DNA of 64,000 bases from positions 3,323,722 to 3,387,721 of the forward strand of contig NZ_FNUC01000004.1 in NCBI RefSeq assembly GCF_900106035.1, given 5' to 3'. Made by a program: the position numbers and the translations under genes. The DNA comes from Jiangella alba. GTDB taxonomy: Bacteria > Actinomycetota > Actinomycetes > Jiangellales > Jiangellaceae. Below the pieces are notes generated by a model. That model saw only the letters and a list, made by a program, of their open reading frames with translations, made no database searches and was not told the DNA's origin. Positions 30,765-40,123 of the stretch are shown here, piece by piece (within the stretch, counting starts at the first letter, position 1; every line of letters starts with the position of its first letter).

Positions 30765-33700
30765 TCGAGCAGCGCGAACGGGTTCGCCGCACCGCCGTTG
30801 GCCGCCGCGACCACCCGCCGGTCCAGCGTGTACGACCCGCCCGCCGGCAGCGTCACCGGGAACCGGCTCATGATCCAGTTCCCGTTGCCGTACGCCGTGA
30901 ACGCGTCGTCGCCCGCGTAGACGAGCCCGTACGTCTGCGGGTCGGTGCCGGCGCCGCCGATCCACCGCCCGGCCGGGACGTACTCGGCCGGGCTCTCGTA
31001 CGGCGTGGTGATGACGGGGTGCCCGGCCACGCCGTGCCGCTGCCCGGCGCCGTCCCAGTCCATCGCGTCACCGACCCAGACCGACAGGTCGGACGAGCCG
31101 GTGTTGCGGAACACCGACGACGCCTGGACCCACTCCTCGCCGGGCCGGATCGTGTACGTCGTCTCGACGGTCACGCCCGGGTGCGCCGACGACGTCCCGG
31201 TGCTGCGGACGATCGCCGCGTCGCCGGTGGCCTGCACGATCTCCACGCCGGTGGAACGGACGGTGGTCTGCTGCCACGCCTCCGTGCCGGTCGGCTCGGC
31301 GTCGGCGATGTACGGCAGGTTCAGCCAGTCCAGCTGGTCGGGCCGGCCGCGGACGGCGAGGTCGACCGGCTTGCCGGCGGTGGAGCCCGGCAGCTGCCCG
31401 TCGTCGAACACCTTGGCGATGGTCATGGCGAGCCGGTCGTTCTCCATGACGACGTCCTGCGGGCCGCCCTCGACGAGGCCGCCGGAGAGCTGCCGGCCCA
31501 CGCCGGCCAGCACGGTCACCGGCGCGAGCGTGAGGTCGGCGGTCGCGGTCGAACCGGCCACGACCGTCGTCGGCAGCGTCGCCGTCGCGTACCCGAGCGC
31601 CGCCACCCGCAGCGTGTACTCGCCCGGGTCCAGCGCCATCAGGTACCGCCCGTCGGCGCCCGTCCGTGCCGACCCGGCGACGGCGCCGGACGCGTCCACC
31701 GCCTCGACCAGCACGCCCGCGGCCGGGGCGCCGGTGTCGGCCTGGGTCACCGTGCCGCCGGCGCGGGACCGGTCGGCCACCTCGTCGTCGAGCAGGTCGA
31801 GCCGGTCGGCCCAGGCGGCGACGTTCGAGGAGACGTGCCCGGCGCCCGGGTAGTCGGTGATGTGGTACCAGCTGATCGTGCGGGTGTCCCCGGCGTCGAC
31901 GGCGGCGTCGAACCAGGCGCCCGTGACGTAGCCGAACCCGCTGATCGCGTGCGGCTCGTCCTCCAGCCAGGCCACGCCGTGCGCCGGCACCGGCCGCACC
32001 GTCGTCGAGCCGACGTACACGAAGTTGTCCGTCCAACCGGACGTGACGTAGCCGGGGTCGTTGCGGCCGATGCCCGGCACGTAGGCGACGTCCTGCGCGC
32101 TGTCGGGGTCGAGCAGGTACTGGAAGTACCCGTCGAAGTCGGACGTGCCGGTGTTCTCGATCTCCAGGCTGATCTTGACGACCGGCGCGTCGGCCAGCGC
32201 GCGGTACCGCAGCGTCGTCCTCAGGTTCGGGTCGACGCGAGCCGAACCGGAGGCGACGACCGACGACCCCTCGGCGCCGATGTCGGTGAGGTTCAGCCAG
32301 TCGTTCGGACGGTTCCAGTCCGGCGTGCCGGGCCCGCCGGCCGTCCGCGACAGCATCAGCTCGCTCCAGTCCAGCGTCTCCTGCGCGGTGCCGTCGAGCA
32401 GGAACAGGTCGCCGAGGCTGCCGGCGGCCAGCGTGCCGGGCTGGTTGTTCGCCGCGGCGCGGGACGAGATCGTCGCCTGGACCCGCTCGTTCATGGTGAA
32501 GTGGTACGTCTCGCCGGCCACCGCGTCGGTGCGCGGGCTGCCCGAGCCGTAGTCGGGCACCACCGTCGACGCGCCCGCCGTCGGGCCGGTCACCTCGGCC
32601 AGCGCCAGGTGCGCGGTGACGGTCCCGGTCGCGCCGACCGTCACCGCCGCCGTCGAGCCGCCCACCGGCAGGAACGCCCGCTTCGCCGTCGACACCGTGT
32701 AGTCGCCGGGCGCCAGGCCGAGCGTGTACCGGCCCTGCGAGTCGGTGGTCGTCGACAGCGACTGGCCGCCGCTGGTGGCGACCACCCGGGCGCCGTCGAC
32801 CGGCGCGCCGGTGGCCTCGTCCGTCACGGTGCCGGTGACGCGCGCCCAGCGGGCCGCGGCCTCGCCGCCCGGCGTGAACGCGTAGAGGTTGCCGTCCCAC
32901 GCGCCGGCGACGACGGTGTTGCCGCTGACCGCCGGGCCGGAGCCGACCCAGGTGCCGATCTCGTACTGCCACAGCGGCTGCCCGGTCACGCTGTCCAGCG
33001 CGTAGAAGAAGCCGTTGTTGGCGCCGACGAACAGCGTCTCGCCGCTGAGCACGGGCGAGGACAGCACGCCGCCGGTGTAGGTGCCTCCGGGCAGCAGCCG
33101 GTCCCACAGCACCGCGCCGGTCCGGGCGTCGAGCGCCGTCACCGCGCCGCTCGGGAAGCCCATGTAGACGACGTCGCCGGCGACGGCCGGGGCCGACGGC
33201 GTCGCGCCGCTGGACACCCGCGACGCGTGCGGGCTGCGGTAGCTCCACAGGTCGCGGCCGGTCGCGGCGTCGCGGGCGATGATGCCGTTGTTCGAGCCGA
33301 TGAACACCCGCCCGTCCGCGGCCGCGGGGATGCCGTCCTGCCACCCGCCGAGCACCGCCGACGACTGCCACTGGCGCTGGCCCGTGGCGGCGTCGAAGGC
33401 GAGCACCTGGTCGGCGGTCTGGCTGCCGACGAAGACCTGCCCGCCGGCGATGGCCGGGGTGCCGTCGCTCATCGTCGCGCCGGCCATGGGCGACGCCCAC
33501 AGCTCGCTGCCGTCGGCCGGGTCGAGCGCCACCAGCAGGCCCTGGCCGGCCGGGCCGTACCGCGTCTGGTAGGCCCAGTACACCTTGCCGTCGGCGACGG
33601 CGGGGGAGTAGTAGCCGTAGGCGCGCTGGTTGTTCGGCTCCGGCGCGTCCTCGGTGTCGCGCTGCCACACCAGCTCGCCGGTGTGACGGTCGACGGCGAA

Positions 33701-35473
33701 CAGCTGCGCGCGCAGCGTCCCGACGAACACGGTGTCGCCGAGCACCGCCGGGGTGCCGACGATCGACGACGGCACCGGGTACTCCCACAGCCGCTCGCCG
33801 GTCGCGAGGTCGACGGCGTGCAGCGCGGCGTTGCCGTCGCCGTTCTCGTCGCGCGTTCCGGCATAGACGATGCCGTCGACGATGGTGGGCGAGCCGGTGA
33901 GGAACGTGCCCGGCGTGCGGTAGGTCCACGCCAGCTCCAGCCCGGGGTCGACCACGTCGGCGGCCACGCCGGTGTGCCCGGGGTCGCCGTGGTGCTGGGT
34001 CCAGTCCGCACCGGCCACCGGCGCGACCAGCGGGTCGGTCGTCATGGTGAAGTCGGCCGACTCGGTCCAGCGCTGCCCGCCCTCGTCGACCGCCTCCACG
34101 TCGATGGTGTGCGGGCCGGGCGCCGGCGCCCGGCCGGCGAACTCCGTGTGCCAGGTCAGCTCGCCGGACGGCTTCAGCGGCCGCCACGAGCCGCCGTCGA
34201 TGCGGTACCGGACCCGCACCACCTCGTCGGCGGTGTCGTACGCGTTGACCTGGATGTCCGGGAAGCCGGTGCGGTTCCCGTCGGCGCCGACCTCGCTGCC
34301 CGGCGCCGGGCTGGTGATCGTCAGCGCCTGGTCCACGCCGTACATGCGGAACGGGTTCTCGAAGGTCTCGCCGCGCAGGTGGATGAAGCGGAAGCCGCGC
34401 GGGGCGTTGTCGATGGTGTACGAGCTGGACACCGTCTGGATGTGCTTCGCCGACGGCGCGAACTCGCTGTTCGGCTCGACGTCGTTGGAGTGCTCGTGGC
34501 CGACCAGCATGAGCTCCGCGCCGTACTGGTCGAACAGGTCGCCGTACTGGTCGTACTGCGACGGCGAGCCGAACGGCACGTTCATCGGCTGGTGCGCGAG
34601 GACGATCAGCTCCTTGTCGCCGACGTTGGCCTCGAGGTCGCGGCGGATCCAGCTGAGCTGCTCGTCGAACGGCGCCTGGCCGTTGTTCTCCAGCACCAGG
34701 AAGTGCCGGTTGCCGTAGTCGAACGAGTACCACTCCGGGCCGACGTGACGGCGGTAGGTGTCGATGCGCGCGGCGTAGCCGGTGCCCCCGCCGGAGAAGT
34801 ACTCGTGGTTGCCCACCGCGGGCCACACCGGGACCTCGGAGCCGGCCGTCGCGTTCTTGTACGTGGTGAACTCGGCGTCGGTCGCGTTGTTCGTGAGGTC
34901 GCCGCTGACGGCGATGAACGGGATGTCGTTCGAGGTGGAGTTGATCTCGTGGAGCTGCTCCGGCAGCTGCGGGTTGACGTGCGGGTCGGCGATGTTCGCG
35001 AACGAGAACGTCGAGCCCTGGCTGCCGGGGTCGCGGGTCAGCGCGAAGTCCGCCGTCCGCGTCTGACCGGCCGCGACCTGGCCGAGGCTCCGGTAGAACC
35101 GCGGCGTCATGAACTCGTCGGTCCCGACGACGTAGCCGGCGGGCTGGGTGATGAACACGAGGTCGGTGACGCGCCGGGCGGTGTCCAGCTCCAGCTGGTA
35201 GCGGCCCTGCTCGTCGGTCTCGACCAGCGCGACGCCGTCGGACACGCTGACGCCCTCGACGCCGCGCTCGCCGGCGTCCTGCCGGTCGTTGCCGTTGGCG
35301 TCCTCGTACACGATGCCGCTGACCTGCGCCGACGACGCGGCGACGGTCTCGGCGACCACGGTCGCGACCGGGCCGATGAGCGCGACGCCGACCAGCAGGG
35401 CCAGCGCCGCGTAGACGGCACGGCGGTAGCGGCCGAGCGCCTCCGGGGAGAGGCGTGCGCTGAGCGTTCTCAC
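30734..35473 (-). CDS. Secreted calcineurin-like phosphoesterase with PQQ-type propeller and CnaB domains
   Basis: 1579 residues from GTG 35473, preceded by GGAGACGAA; an alternative GTG at 35500 overlaps the upstream stop. A signal/transmembrane segment AALALLVGVALIG precedes an SdrD/CnaB-like domain (about 40-100, IVYEDANGNDRQDAGE). The metallophosphatase domain (150-340) has ADPHV, SGDLTNN, VGNHEYF, VLAHQP and VGHEHSND metal motifs. A PQQ-like beta-propeller (490-860), CnaB repeats near 880-960 and 1235-1320, and further beta domains follow. It would hydrolyse phosphoesters outside the cell. The final residues GVSPGSRP come from a palindromic repeat, so the natural C-terminus has been altered. 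Confidence 0.88.
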   Translation of the reverse strand: MRTLSARLSPEALGRYRRAVYAALALLVGVALIGPVATVVAETVAASSAQVSGIVYEDANGNDRQDAGERGVEGVSVSDGVALVETDEQGRYQLELDTARRVTDLVFITQPAGYVVGTDEFMTPRFYRSLGQVAAGQTRTADFALTRDPGSQGSTFSFANIADPHVNPQLPEQLHEINSTSNDIPFIAVSGDLTNNATDAEFTTYKNATAGSEVPVWPAVGNHEYFSGGGTGYAARIDTYRRHVGPEWYSFDYGNRHFLVLENNGQAPFDEQLSWIRRDLEANVGDKELIVLAHQPMNVPFGSPSQYDQYGDLFDQYGAELMLVGHEHSNDVEPNSEFAPSAKHIQTVSSSYTIDNAPRGFRFIHLRGETFENPFRMYGVDQALTITSPAPGSEVGADGNRTGFPDIQVNAYDTADEVVRVRYRIDGGSWRPLKPSGELTWHTEFAGRAPAPGPHTIDVEAVDEGGQRWTESADFTMTTDPLVAPVAGADWTQHHGDPGHTGVAADVVDPGLELAWTYRTPGTFLTGSPTIVDGIVYAGTRDENGDGNAALHAVDLATGERLWEYPVPSSIVGTPAVLGDTVFVGTLRAQLFAVDRHTGELVWQRDTEDAPEPNNQRAYGYYSPAVADGKVYWAYQTRYGPAGQGLLVALDPADGSELWASPMAGATMSDGTPAIAGGQVFVGSQTADQVLAFDAATGQRQWQSSAVLGGWQDGIPAAADGRVFIGSNNGIIARDAATGRDLWSYRSPHASRVSSGATPSAPAVAGDVVYMGFPSGAVTALDARTGAVLWDRLLPGGTYTGGVLSSPVLSGETLFVGANNGFFYALDSVTGQPLWQYEIGTWVGSGPAVSGNTVVAGAWDGNLYAFTPGGEAAARWARVTGTVTDEATGAPVDGARVVATSGGQSLSTTTDSQGRYTLGLAPGDYTVSTAKRAFLPVGGSTAAVTVGATGTVTAHLALAEVTGPTAGASTVVPDYGSGSPRTDAVAGETYHFTMNERVQATISSRAAANNQPGTLAAGSLGDLFLLDGTAQETLDWSELMLSRTAGGPGTPDWNRPNDWLNLTDIGAEGSSVVASGSARVDPNLRTTLRYRALADAPVVKISLEIENTGTSDFDGYFQYLLDPDSAQDVAYVPGIGRNDPGYVTSGWTDNFVYVGSTTVRPVPAHGVAWLEDEPHAISGFGYVTGAWFDAAVDAGDTRTISWYHITDYPGAGHVSSNVAAWADRLDLLDDEVADRSRAGGTVTQADTGAPAAGVLVEAVDASGAVAGSARTGADGRYLMALDPGEYTLRVAALGYATATLPTTVVAGSTATADLTLAPVTVLAGVGRQLSGGLVEGGPQDVVMENDRLAMTIAKVFDDGQLPGSTAGKPVDLAVRGRPDQLDWLNLPYIADAEPTGTEAWQQTTVRSTGVEIVQATGDAAIVRSTGTSSAHPGVTVETTYTIRPGEEWVQASSVFRNTGSSDLSVWVGDAMDWDGAGQRHGVAGHPVITTPYESPAEYVPAGRWIGGAGTDPQTYGLVYAGDDAFTAYGNGNWIMSRFPVTLPAGGSYTLDRRVVAAANGGAANPFALLDQGVSPGSRP

Positions 35474-35496
35474 TTCGTCTCCATTCACTGAGGGGG

Positions 35497-36627
35497 TCAC
35501 AGCAGCCGGTGGACGAACCACGCCAGCCCGGTCACGACGGCCGCGGCGGCCGCGACCAGGTGGGCCAGCGAGAACCACGCGTAGCGCCGGGCGGCGGTGG
35601 CCAGCGCGAACAGCCCGGCGGCCAGGACGGCCTGCCCGAGCACGATGCCGAGGCCGACGCCGGCGACCGACGTCACCAGGTCCCAGCCGAGGTCGTCGCC
35701 GAAACCCAGCCCGCCGGCGAACGCGAACCCGTGCAGCAGCCCGGCGGCGGCGACGGCGGGCAGCCGCCAGCGCGACTCCGGCCCGACGAGGTTCGTCGCG
35801 GCGACGTAGACGACGGACAGCGCGACCAGCGCGCCGGTGACGTGGCCGGGCAGGCTCACCCACCCGGCGACGGCGGCCAGCAGCCCCGCGCCGCTGGTGA
35901 CGGCGAACGCGGTGACCCCGCGGGCCAGCCGGCCGAGGCCGGTCGCGCCGACGGCCAGGGCGGCGACGAACAGCGCGTGGTCCAGGCCGGTGAGCACCTG
36001 CTGCGCGCCCAGGCCCGTGGCGCGCAGCGCGGAGCCGGCGAACGACTGCTCGCCGGCGCTGAACCGCGGGTGCGCGCCGTCCAGCACGACCCGGCCGCGC
36101 TCGCCGCCGAGGTGGTAGTCCACGGTGGTGGTGTGGTCGTCGACGACGGCGTCGGACCCCGCGCCGGAGAACACCGAGTAGTCGAGCACGTACCGGCCCG
36201 ATGCCGCGCCGTGGCAGTCGTAGTCCAGGTCGAGCACGGCGTACGCCAGGTCCTCGGCCATGGCGTCGGTGGCCGGCCGCTGCTCGACGTCCGACGCCGC
36301 CAGCGTCATCGCGCACTCGATCTCGTCGACGAGGATCCGGACCCGGCCGGCCAGGTAGGTCTCGATCAGGTCGTGCTGTCCGGCCAGCGCGGCCCGGCGG
36401 CTGCCGTCGTCGGGCGCCGCGATCGCGTCCTCGCCCATGCCGATGGCGCGGGCGAGGATCTCGTACTCCAGGCCGAGCCGGTAGCGGACGTGGTCGCCGT
36501 CGGCGCGGATCTCGGACCAGCCGTCGCTGGTGCGCACGTGCGCGACGGCGGGCGCGGCGGCCGGCAGCAGCACGAGGACCGCGACGATGCCGGCCACGGC
36601 CGCACGCACCACCCGACTCGTCGACAT
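35497..36627 (-). CDS. HupE/UreJ-like membrane protein
   Basis: 376 residues from ATG 36627, set by GGAAGG five bases upstream and the immediate signal peptide VVRAAVAGIVAVLVLLPAA. A soluble extracytoplasmic region (40-200) is followed by about six membrane helices with the HupE/UreJ_2 motif: QQVLTGLDHALFVAALAVG, SLTL-like GVTAFAVTSG, and GLLHGFAFAGGLGF. The family has been linked to nickel or cobalt entry, without proof for this branch. Its stop overlaps the possible earliest start of the phosphoesterase gene, so the two form an operon. Confidence 0.82.
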   Translation of the reverse strand: MSTSRVVRAAVAGIVAVLVLLPAAAPAVAHVRTSDGWSEIRADGDHVRYRLGLEYEILARAIGMGEDAIAAPDDGSRRAALAGQHDLIETYLAGRVRILVDEIECAMTLAASDVEQRPATDAMAEDLAYAVLDLDYDCHGAASGRYVLDYSVFSGAGSDAVVDDHTTTVDYHLGGERGRVVLDGAHPRFSAGEQSFAGSALRATGLGAQQVLTGLDHALFVAALAVGATGLGRLARGVTAFAVTSGAGLLAAVAGWVSLPGHVTGALVALSVVYVAATNLVGPESRWRLPAVAAAGLLHGFAFAGGLGFGDDLGWDLVTSVAGVGLGIVLGQAVLAAGLFALATAARRYAWFSLAHLVAAAAAVVTGLAWFVHRLL

Positions 36628-36780
36628 GCACACCTTCCGGTCCATGCGATCCGGCACTCCGCCGGGATCACCCTGGTTTGCCGGAGTTCCCGGCGGCAAT
36701 GGTCGTCGCCCGTTGTTCGCCCAGGGTTCGCACCGGCGACGGCTGGGGTGAGACTGGGCGGTAGGGGACTGTCCCTGACG

Positions 36781-36799
36781 GCGTTCAGCGGGCGTTCAG
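36781..36799 (+). promoter_or_regulatory. Direct-repeat box typical of OmpR-type response regulators
   Basis: GCGTTCAG occurs at 36781-36788 and 36792-36799, 11 bp apart, about one helical turn, 37 bases before the response regulator ATG. Such tandem sites are bound by OmpR/PhoB-family dimers and suggest autoregulation of the now broken gene. Confidence 0.5.
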
Positions 36800-36835
36800 G
36801 TGCGCCGCCACAGGCTCGGGACCGGAGGTGACGCC

Positions 36836-37397
36836 ATGCGCGTCCTGGTGGTCGAGGACGAGCGGCGGCTGGCCGCCGGGATCCGGGCCGGCCTCGAGGC
36901 CGAGGGGTTCGCCGTCGACGTCGCCCACTCCGGCATCGACGGGCTGTGGTCGGCCACCGAGCACCCGTACGACGCGATCGTGCTCGACCTGCTGCTGCCC
37001 GGCCTCAACGGCTACCAGGTCTGCGCACGGCTGCGCGAGCGCGACGTGTGGACGCCGATCCTGGTGCTCACCGCCAAGGACGGCGAGTGGGACGAGGTCG
37101 AGGCCCTCGACACCGGCGCCGACGACTACCTCACCAAGCCGTTCTCGCACCACGTGCTGGTCGCCCGCCTGCACGCGCTGCTCCGCCGCGACCTGCGGGA
37201 ACGGCCGGTCGTGCTGGCGGCGGGCGACCTGCGGGCCGACCCCGGCTCGCGGCGGGCGTGGCGCGGTGAGCGGGAGGTGGAGCTGACCGCGCGGGAGTTC
37301 TCCGTGCTCGAGTTCCTGCTGCGCCGCCGTGGCGAGGTGCTGCCGAAGGCGGAGATCCTGCGGCACGTGTGGGACGAGGCGTTCGACGGCGACCCCA
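36836..37397 (+). pseudogene. OmpR-family response regulator, 3'-truncated by rearrangement
   Basis: 187 codons remain. ATG follows GGAGGTGA. The receiver domain is whole: VEDERRLAAGIRAGLE with acidic pocket, phospho-Asp in IVLDLLLPG, LVLTAKDG and DDYLTKPFS. The winged-helix effector starts normally (LTAREFSVLEFLLRRRGEV, LRHVWDEAFDGDPN) but at the point where NVVEVYV-RRLRRK would follow, the DNA changes to the end of a sugar ABC permease. The wing and the partner histidine kinase are missing. The frame runs on by chance into the following permease gene, giving a 542-residue chimera that is unlikely to be functional. Confidence 0.85.
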
Positions 37398-37538
37398 ACA
37401 GTCAACTACCTGATCTACACGGAGGCGTTCCAGCACAACCAGATGGGCAGCGCCTCGGCCATGGCGTTCGTCCTGTTCGCCCTCATCATCGGCCTGTCCT
37501 TCGTCTCCATGCGCGCGATGACCGGGAGGAGGTCCTGA
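37398..37538 (+). pseudogene. Sugar ABC transporter permease (MalF type), C-terminal fragment only
   Basis: In the frame starting ACA 37398 the product reads TVNYLIYTEAFQHNQMG, ASAMAFVLFALIIGLSF and RAMTGRRS, the last ~46 residues of the first permease of a carbohydrate importer. About 250 N-terminal residues and any upstream binding-protein gene are absent. Its stop overlaps the start of the second permease by one base, the normal MalF-MalG arrangement. The left boundary coincides with the truncated response regulator, so this is a deletion or recombination joint. Confidence 0.85.
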
Positions 37539-38428
37539 TGCCCGCCCTGCGCAACCGCCCACGCCCCCAGCAGTCGGATCGCCGGTCCGGCGGCTCGATG
37601 CTCGTGCTGGCCGTCGCGTCGGTGCTGGTGCTCATCCCGTTCCTGTGGATGGTGTCGCTGGCCTTCACCCCGGAGCAGCAGGCGTTCGGATCGGCCACCC
37701 TGATACCGGCGGACCCGACGACGGAGAACTTCGCCCGGGTCCTCGGCGACGGAGCGCTGGCGAGGTCGCTGCTCAACTCGACCGTGGTCACCCTCGTGGC
37801 GGTGGCGACCAACTGCGGGTTCGCGATCGCCGCGGGCTACGCGTTCGCCCTACTGCCCTTCCGCGGCAGCGGCGGCCTGTTCTACCTGCTGGTGTCCACG
37901 GTGGCGATCCCGGTCTCGGTCACCTTGATCCCGCTGTTCCTCATGGCCAAGGCCTTTCCGCTCGTCGGCGGCAACGACATCCTGGGCCAGGGCGGCACCG
38001 GGCTGCTCGACACGCTCGGCGGCGTCGCGCTGCCCTACATCGTGCTGCCGATGAACATCTTCCTGGCGAAACAGTTCTTCTCCACGTTCGACCTCGACCT
38101 CGCGGAGGCTGCGCGGCTGGACGGTGCGAGCGAGTGGCGGGTCTTCGCCCAGATCTACCTCCCGCTGGCACGTCCGCTGATCGCGGTGGTGGCGATCTTC
38201 ACCTTCACCGCCGTCTGGGACGACTTCCTGTGGCCGCTGGTCGTCACCTCGTCCCAGGACATGCAGACCGTTCAGCTCGCGCTCACCCGGTTCCTCGGCA
38301 GCGGCAACGTCCAGTACGGCGCCCTCATGGCGGCCGCCGTCCTGGTGACGTTGCCGGTCATCGCCGTCTTCCTGTTCAACCAACGCCACTTCATCTCGGG
38401 TCTGACCGAGGGAAGCGTCAAGGGCTGA
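37538..38428 (+). CDS. Carbohydrate ABC transporter permease (MalG type)
   Basis: 296 residues from ATG 37538 behind AGGAGGTCC. Six membrane helices are evident, beginning LVLAVASVLVLIPFLWMVS. The cytoplasmic coupling loop EAARLDGASEWRVF is intact, as is the C-terminal FLFNQRHFISGLTEGSVKG typical of this subunit. It would form the channel for a sugar with a MalF-type partner, which here is reduced to a fragment, so the importer cannot assemble from this locus alone. Downstream genes encode an FAD oxidoreductase, beta-mannosidase and exported protein, pointing to a mannoside or related glycan. Confidence 0.9.
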   Translation: MPALRNRPRPQQSDRRSGGSMLVLAVASVLVLIPFLWMVSLAFTPEQQAFGSATLIPADPTTENFARVLGDGALARSLLNSTVVTLVAVATNCGFAIAAGYAFALLPFRGSGGLFYLLVSTVAIPVSVTLIPLFLMAKAFPLVGGNDILGQGGTGLLDTLGGVALPYIVLPMNIFLAKQFFSTFDLDLAEAARLDGASEWRVFAQIYLPLARPLIAVVAIFTFTAVWDDFLWPLVVTSSQDMQTVQLALTRFLGSGNVQYGALMAAAVLVTLPVIAVFLFNQRHFISGLTEGSVKG

Positions 38429-38468
38429 CCCAAGCGCAGCCTCTCGAGGGAAGGAATGCAGCACACCC

Positions 38469-40123
38469 ATGACAACCAGAGTGATGTCCGCCGATCTCGT
38501 CGTGGTGGGAGGTGGCCTGGGCGGTGTGTCCGCCGCGCTCACCGCGGCCACGCTCGGGCTGCGTGTCGTCTTGACCGAGGCCACCGAGCGGCTGGGCGGT
38601 CAGGTCTCGACCCAGGCGGTACCCCCGGACGAGCACCCCTGGATCGAGAGCGGGCTGACGTCGCCGAGCTACCGGCGGATGCGTGAGGCGGTGCGGGACT
38701 ACTATCGCCGCAACTACCCGCTGCGACCGGAAGCACAGGTCGACACGCTGCTCAACCCCGGTCTGGGCTTCGTGTCGCGACTGTGCGCGGAGCCACGGGT
38801 CTACGCCGCGGTGCTGGAGGAACTGCTCGCACCGCACGTGGCGTCCGGACGGGTCACCGTGCTGCGTGAGCACGCACCCGTCGACGCCACGACCGAGGGC
38901 GACGACCTGACCTCGGTGACCGTGCGGTCCGCGCGCACGGGCCGCGCCGTCGTGCTCGTCGGCGCCATGTACGCCGACGCCACCGAGCTGGGCGACCTGC
39001 TCCCGCTCGCGGGCGTCGAGCACGTGATCGGCGCGGAGTCGGCCGCCGAGACGGGCGAACTGCACGCCCCGATGAGGCCGACTGGCGTGACCAGCAGGCG
39101 CTCAGCTGGTGCTTCGCGGTGGAGTACCGGCCGGGTGAGGACCACACGATCGAGCGCCCGGCGTCGTACGAGCACTGGCGCACGCACGTGGACCCGTTCT
39201 GGCCGGGGCCGCAACTCTCCTGGGAGGACGTGGAGCCGATCACGCTGGCTCGTCGCACACGACCGATCTTCGACGGCGACACGGACGCGGCCCGCGTCGA
39301 GGACCTGTGGCACTACCGGCGGATCCTGGCCCGGACCCAGTTCGAGCCCGGGCACCTGGAGCACGACGTCAGCCTCGTCAACTGGCCGCAGATCGACTAC
39401 TGGGCGAAACCGATTCTCGGGGTGGAGCCGGCCGAACAGGACGCGGCCCTTGCCGAGGCACGAGAGCTGTCGTTGTCGTTCCTCTACTGGATGCAGACGG
39501 AGGCTCCCCGGCACGACGGCGGCACCGGCTACCCGGGTCTGCGCCCACGCGGCGACCTACTCGACAGCGACGACCTGCTGGCGATCGCGCCCTACGTGCG
39601 CGAGTCGCGGCGGATCCGGGCGCGCTTCACCGTGACCGAGGCGCACATCGGGCGTGAGATGCGTGGGGAGCACGCCGGTTCGGAGGTCTTCGCCGACTCG
39701 GTCGGCCTCGGCTACTACCGTATCGACCTGCATCCGAGCGCGTCTGGACGCTCCTACGTCGACATCGCCTGCTTCCCGTTCCAGATTCCGCTGGGCGCCC
39801 TCGTGCCGGTGCGCGTGCGCAACCTGCTCCCCGCGAACAAGAACATCGGCACGACCCACATCACCAACGGCGCCTACCGGCTGCACCCGGTGGAGTGGTC
39901 GATCGGGGAGGCCGTGGGCGCGTTGGCGGCCCGCTGCCGAGCGACTCGCGCGACTCCGCAGGACGTCTGGAGCGACCCGGCCGCGGTCCGCGACCTCCAG
40001 GAGGTCTTGACGGCCCGGCTGGGGCTGACCCTGGCGTGGCCGGAGGACATCCGGACCGGAGCCGCCGTTCAGGACCACGTGCCGGTCGAGGACACCGATC
40101 TCGACCAGCGGGTGGCCAGGTGA
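38469..40123 (+). pseudogene. FAD-dependent oxidoreductase with a single frameshift
   Basis: Reads from ATG 38469 with the FAD-binding VVVGGGLGGVSAALTAATLG and continues to about HAP near 39075. There the frame breaks and homology resumes in the next frame with DEADWRDQQALSWCFAVEY, running to the stop at 40123. One base appears to be missing in the CCCCGATGAGG context. The two halves together give the full length (about 550 residues) of the PF12831-type family, including VRNLLPANKNIGTTHITNG. Either a recent inactivation or a sequencing error; everything else is well kept. GTGA overlap ties it to the beta-mannosidase. Confidence 0.85.

Noticed and set aside
31019..35491. 1490-codon frame antisense to the phosphoesterase
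   Set aside because: Shadow of the sense gene; no motifs.
36800..38428. Single 542-residue response-regulator/permease fusion protein
   Set aside because: The frame is open by chance across a rearrangement; the permease has its own ribosome site and ATG, and the fragment in between belongs to another frame.
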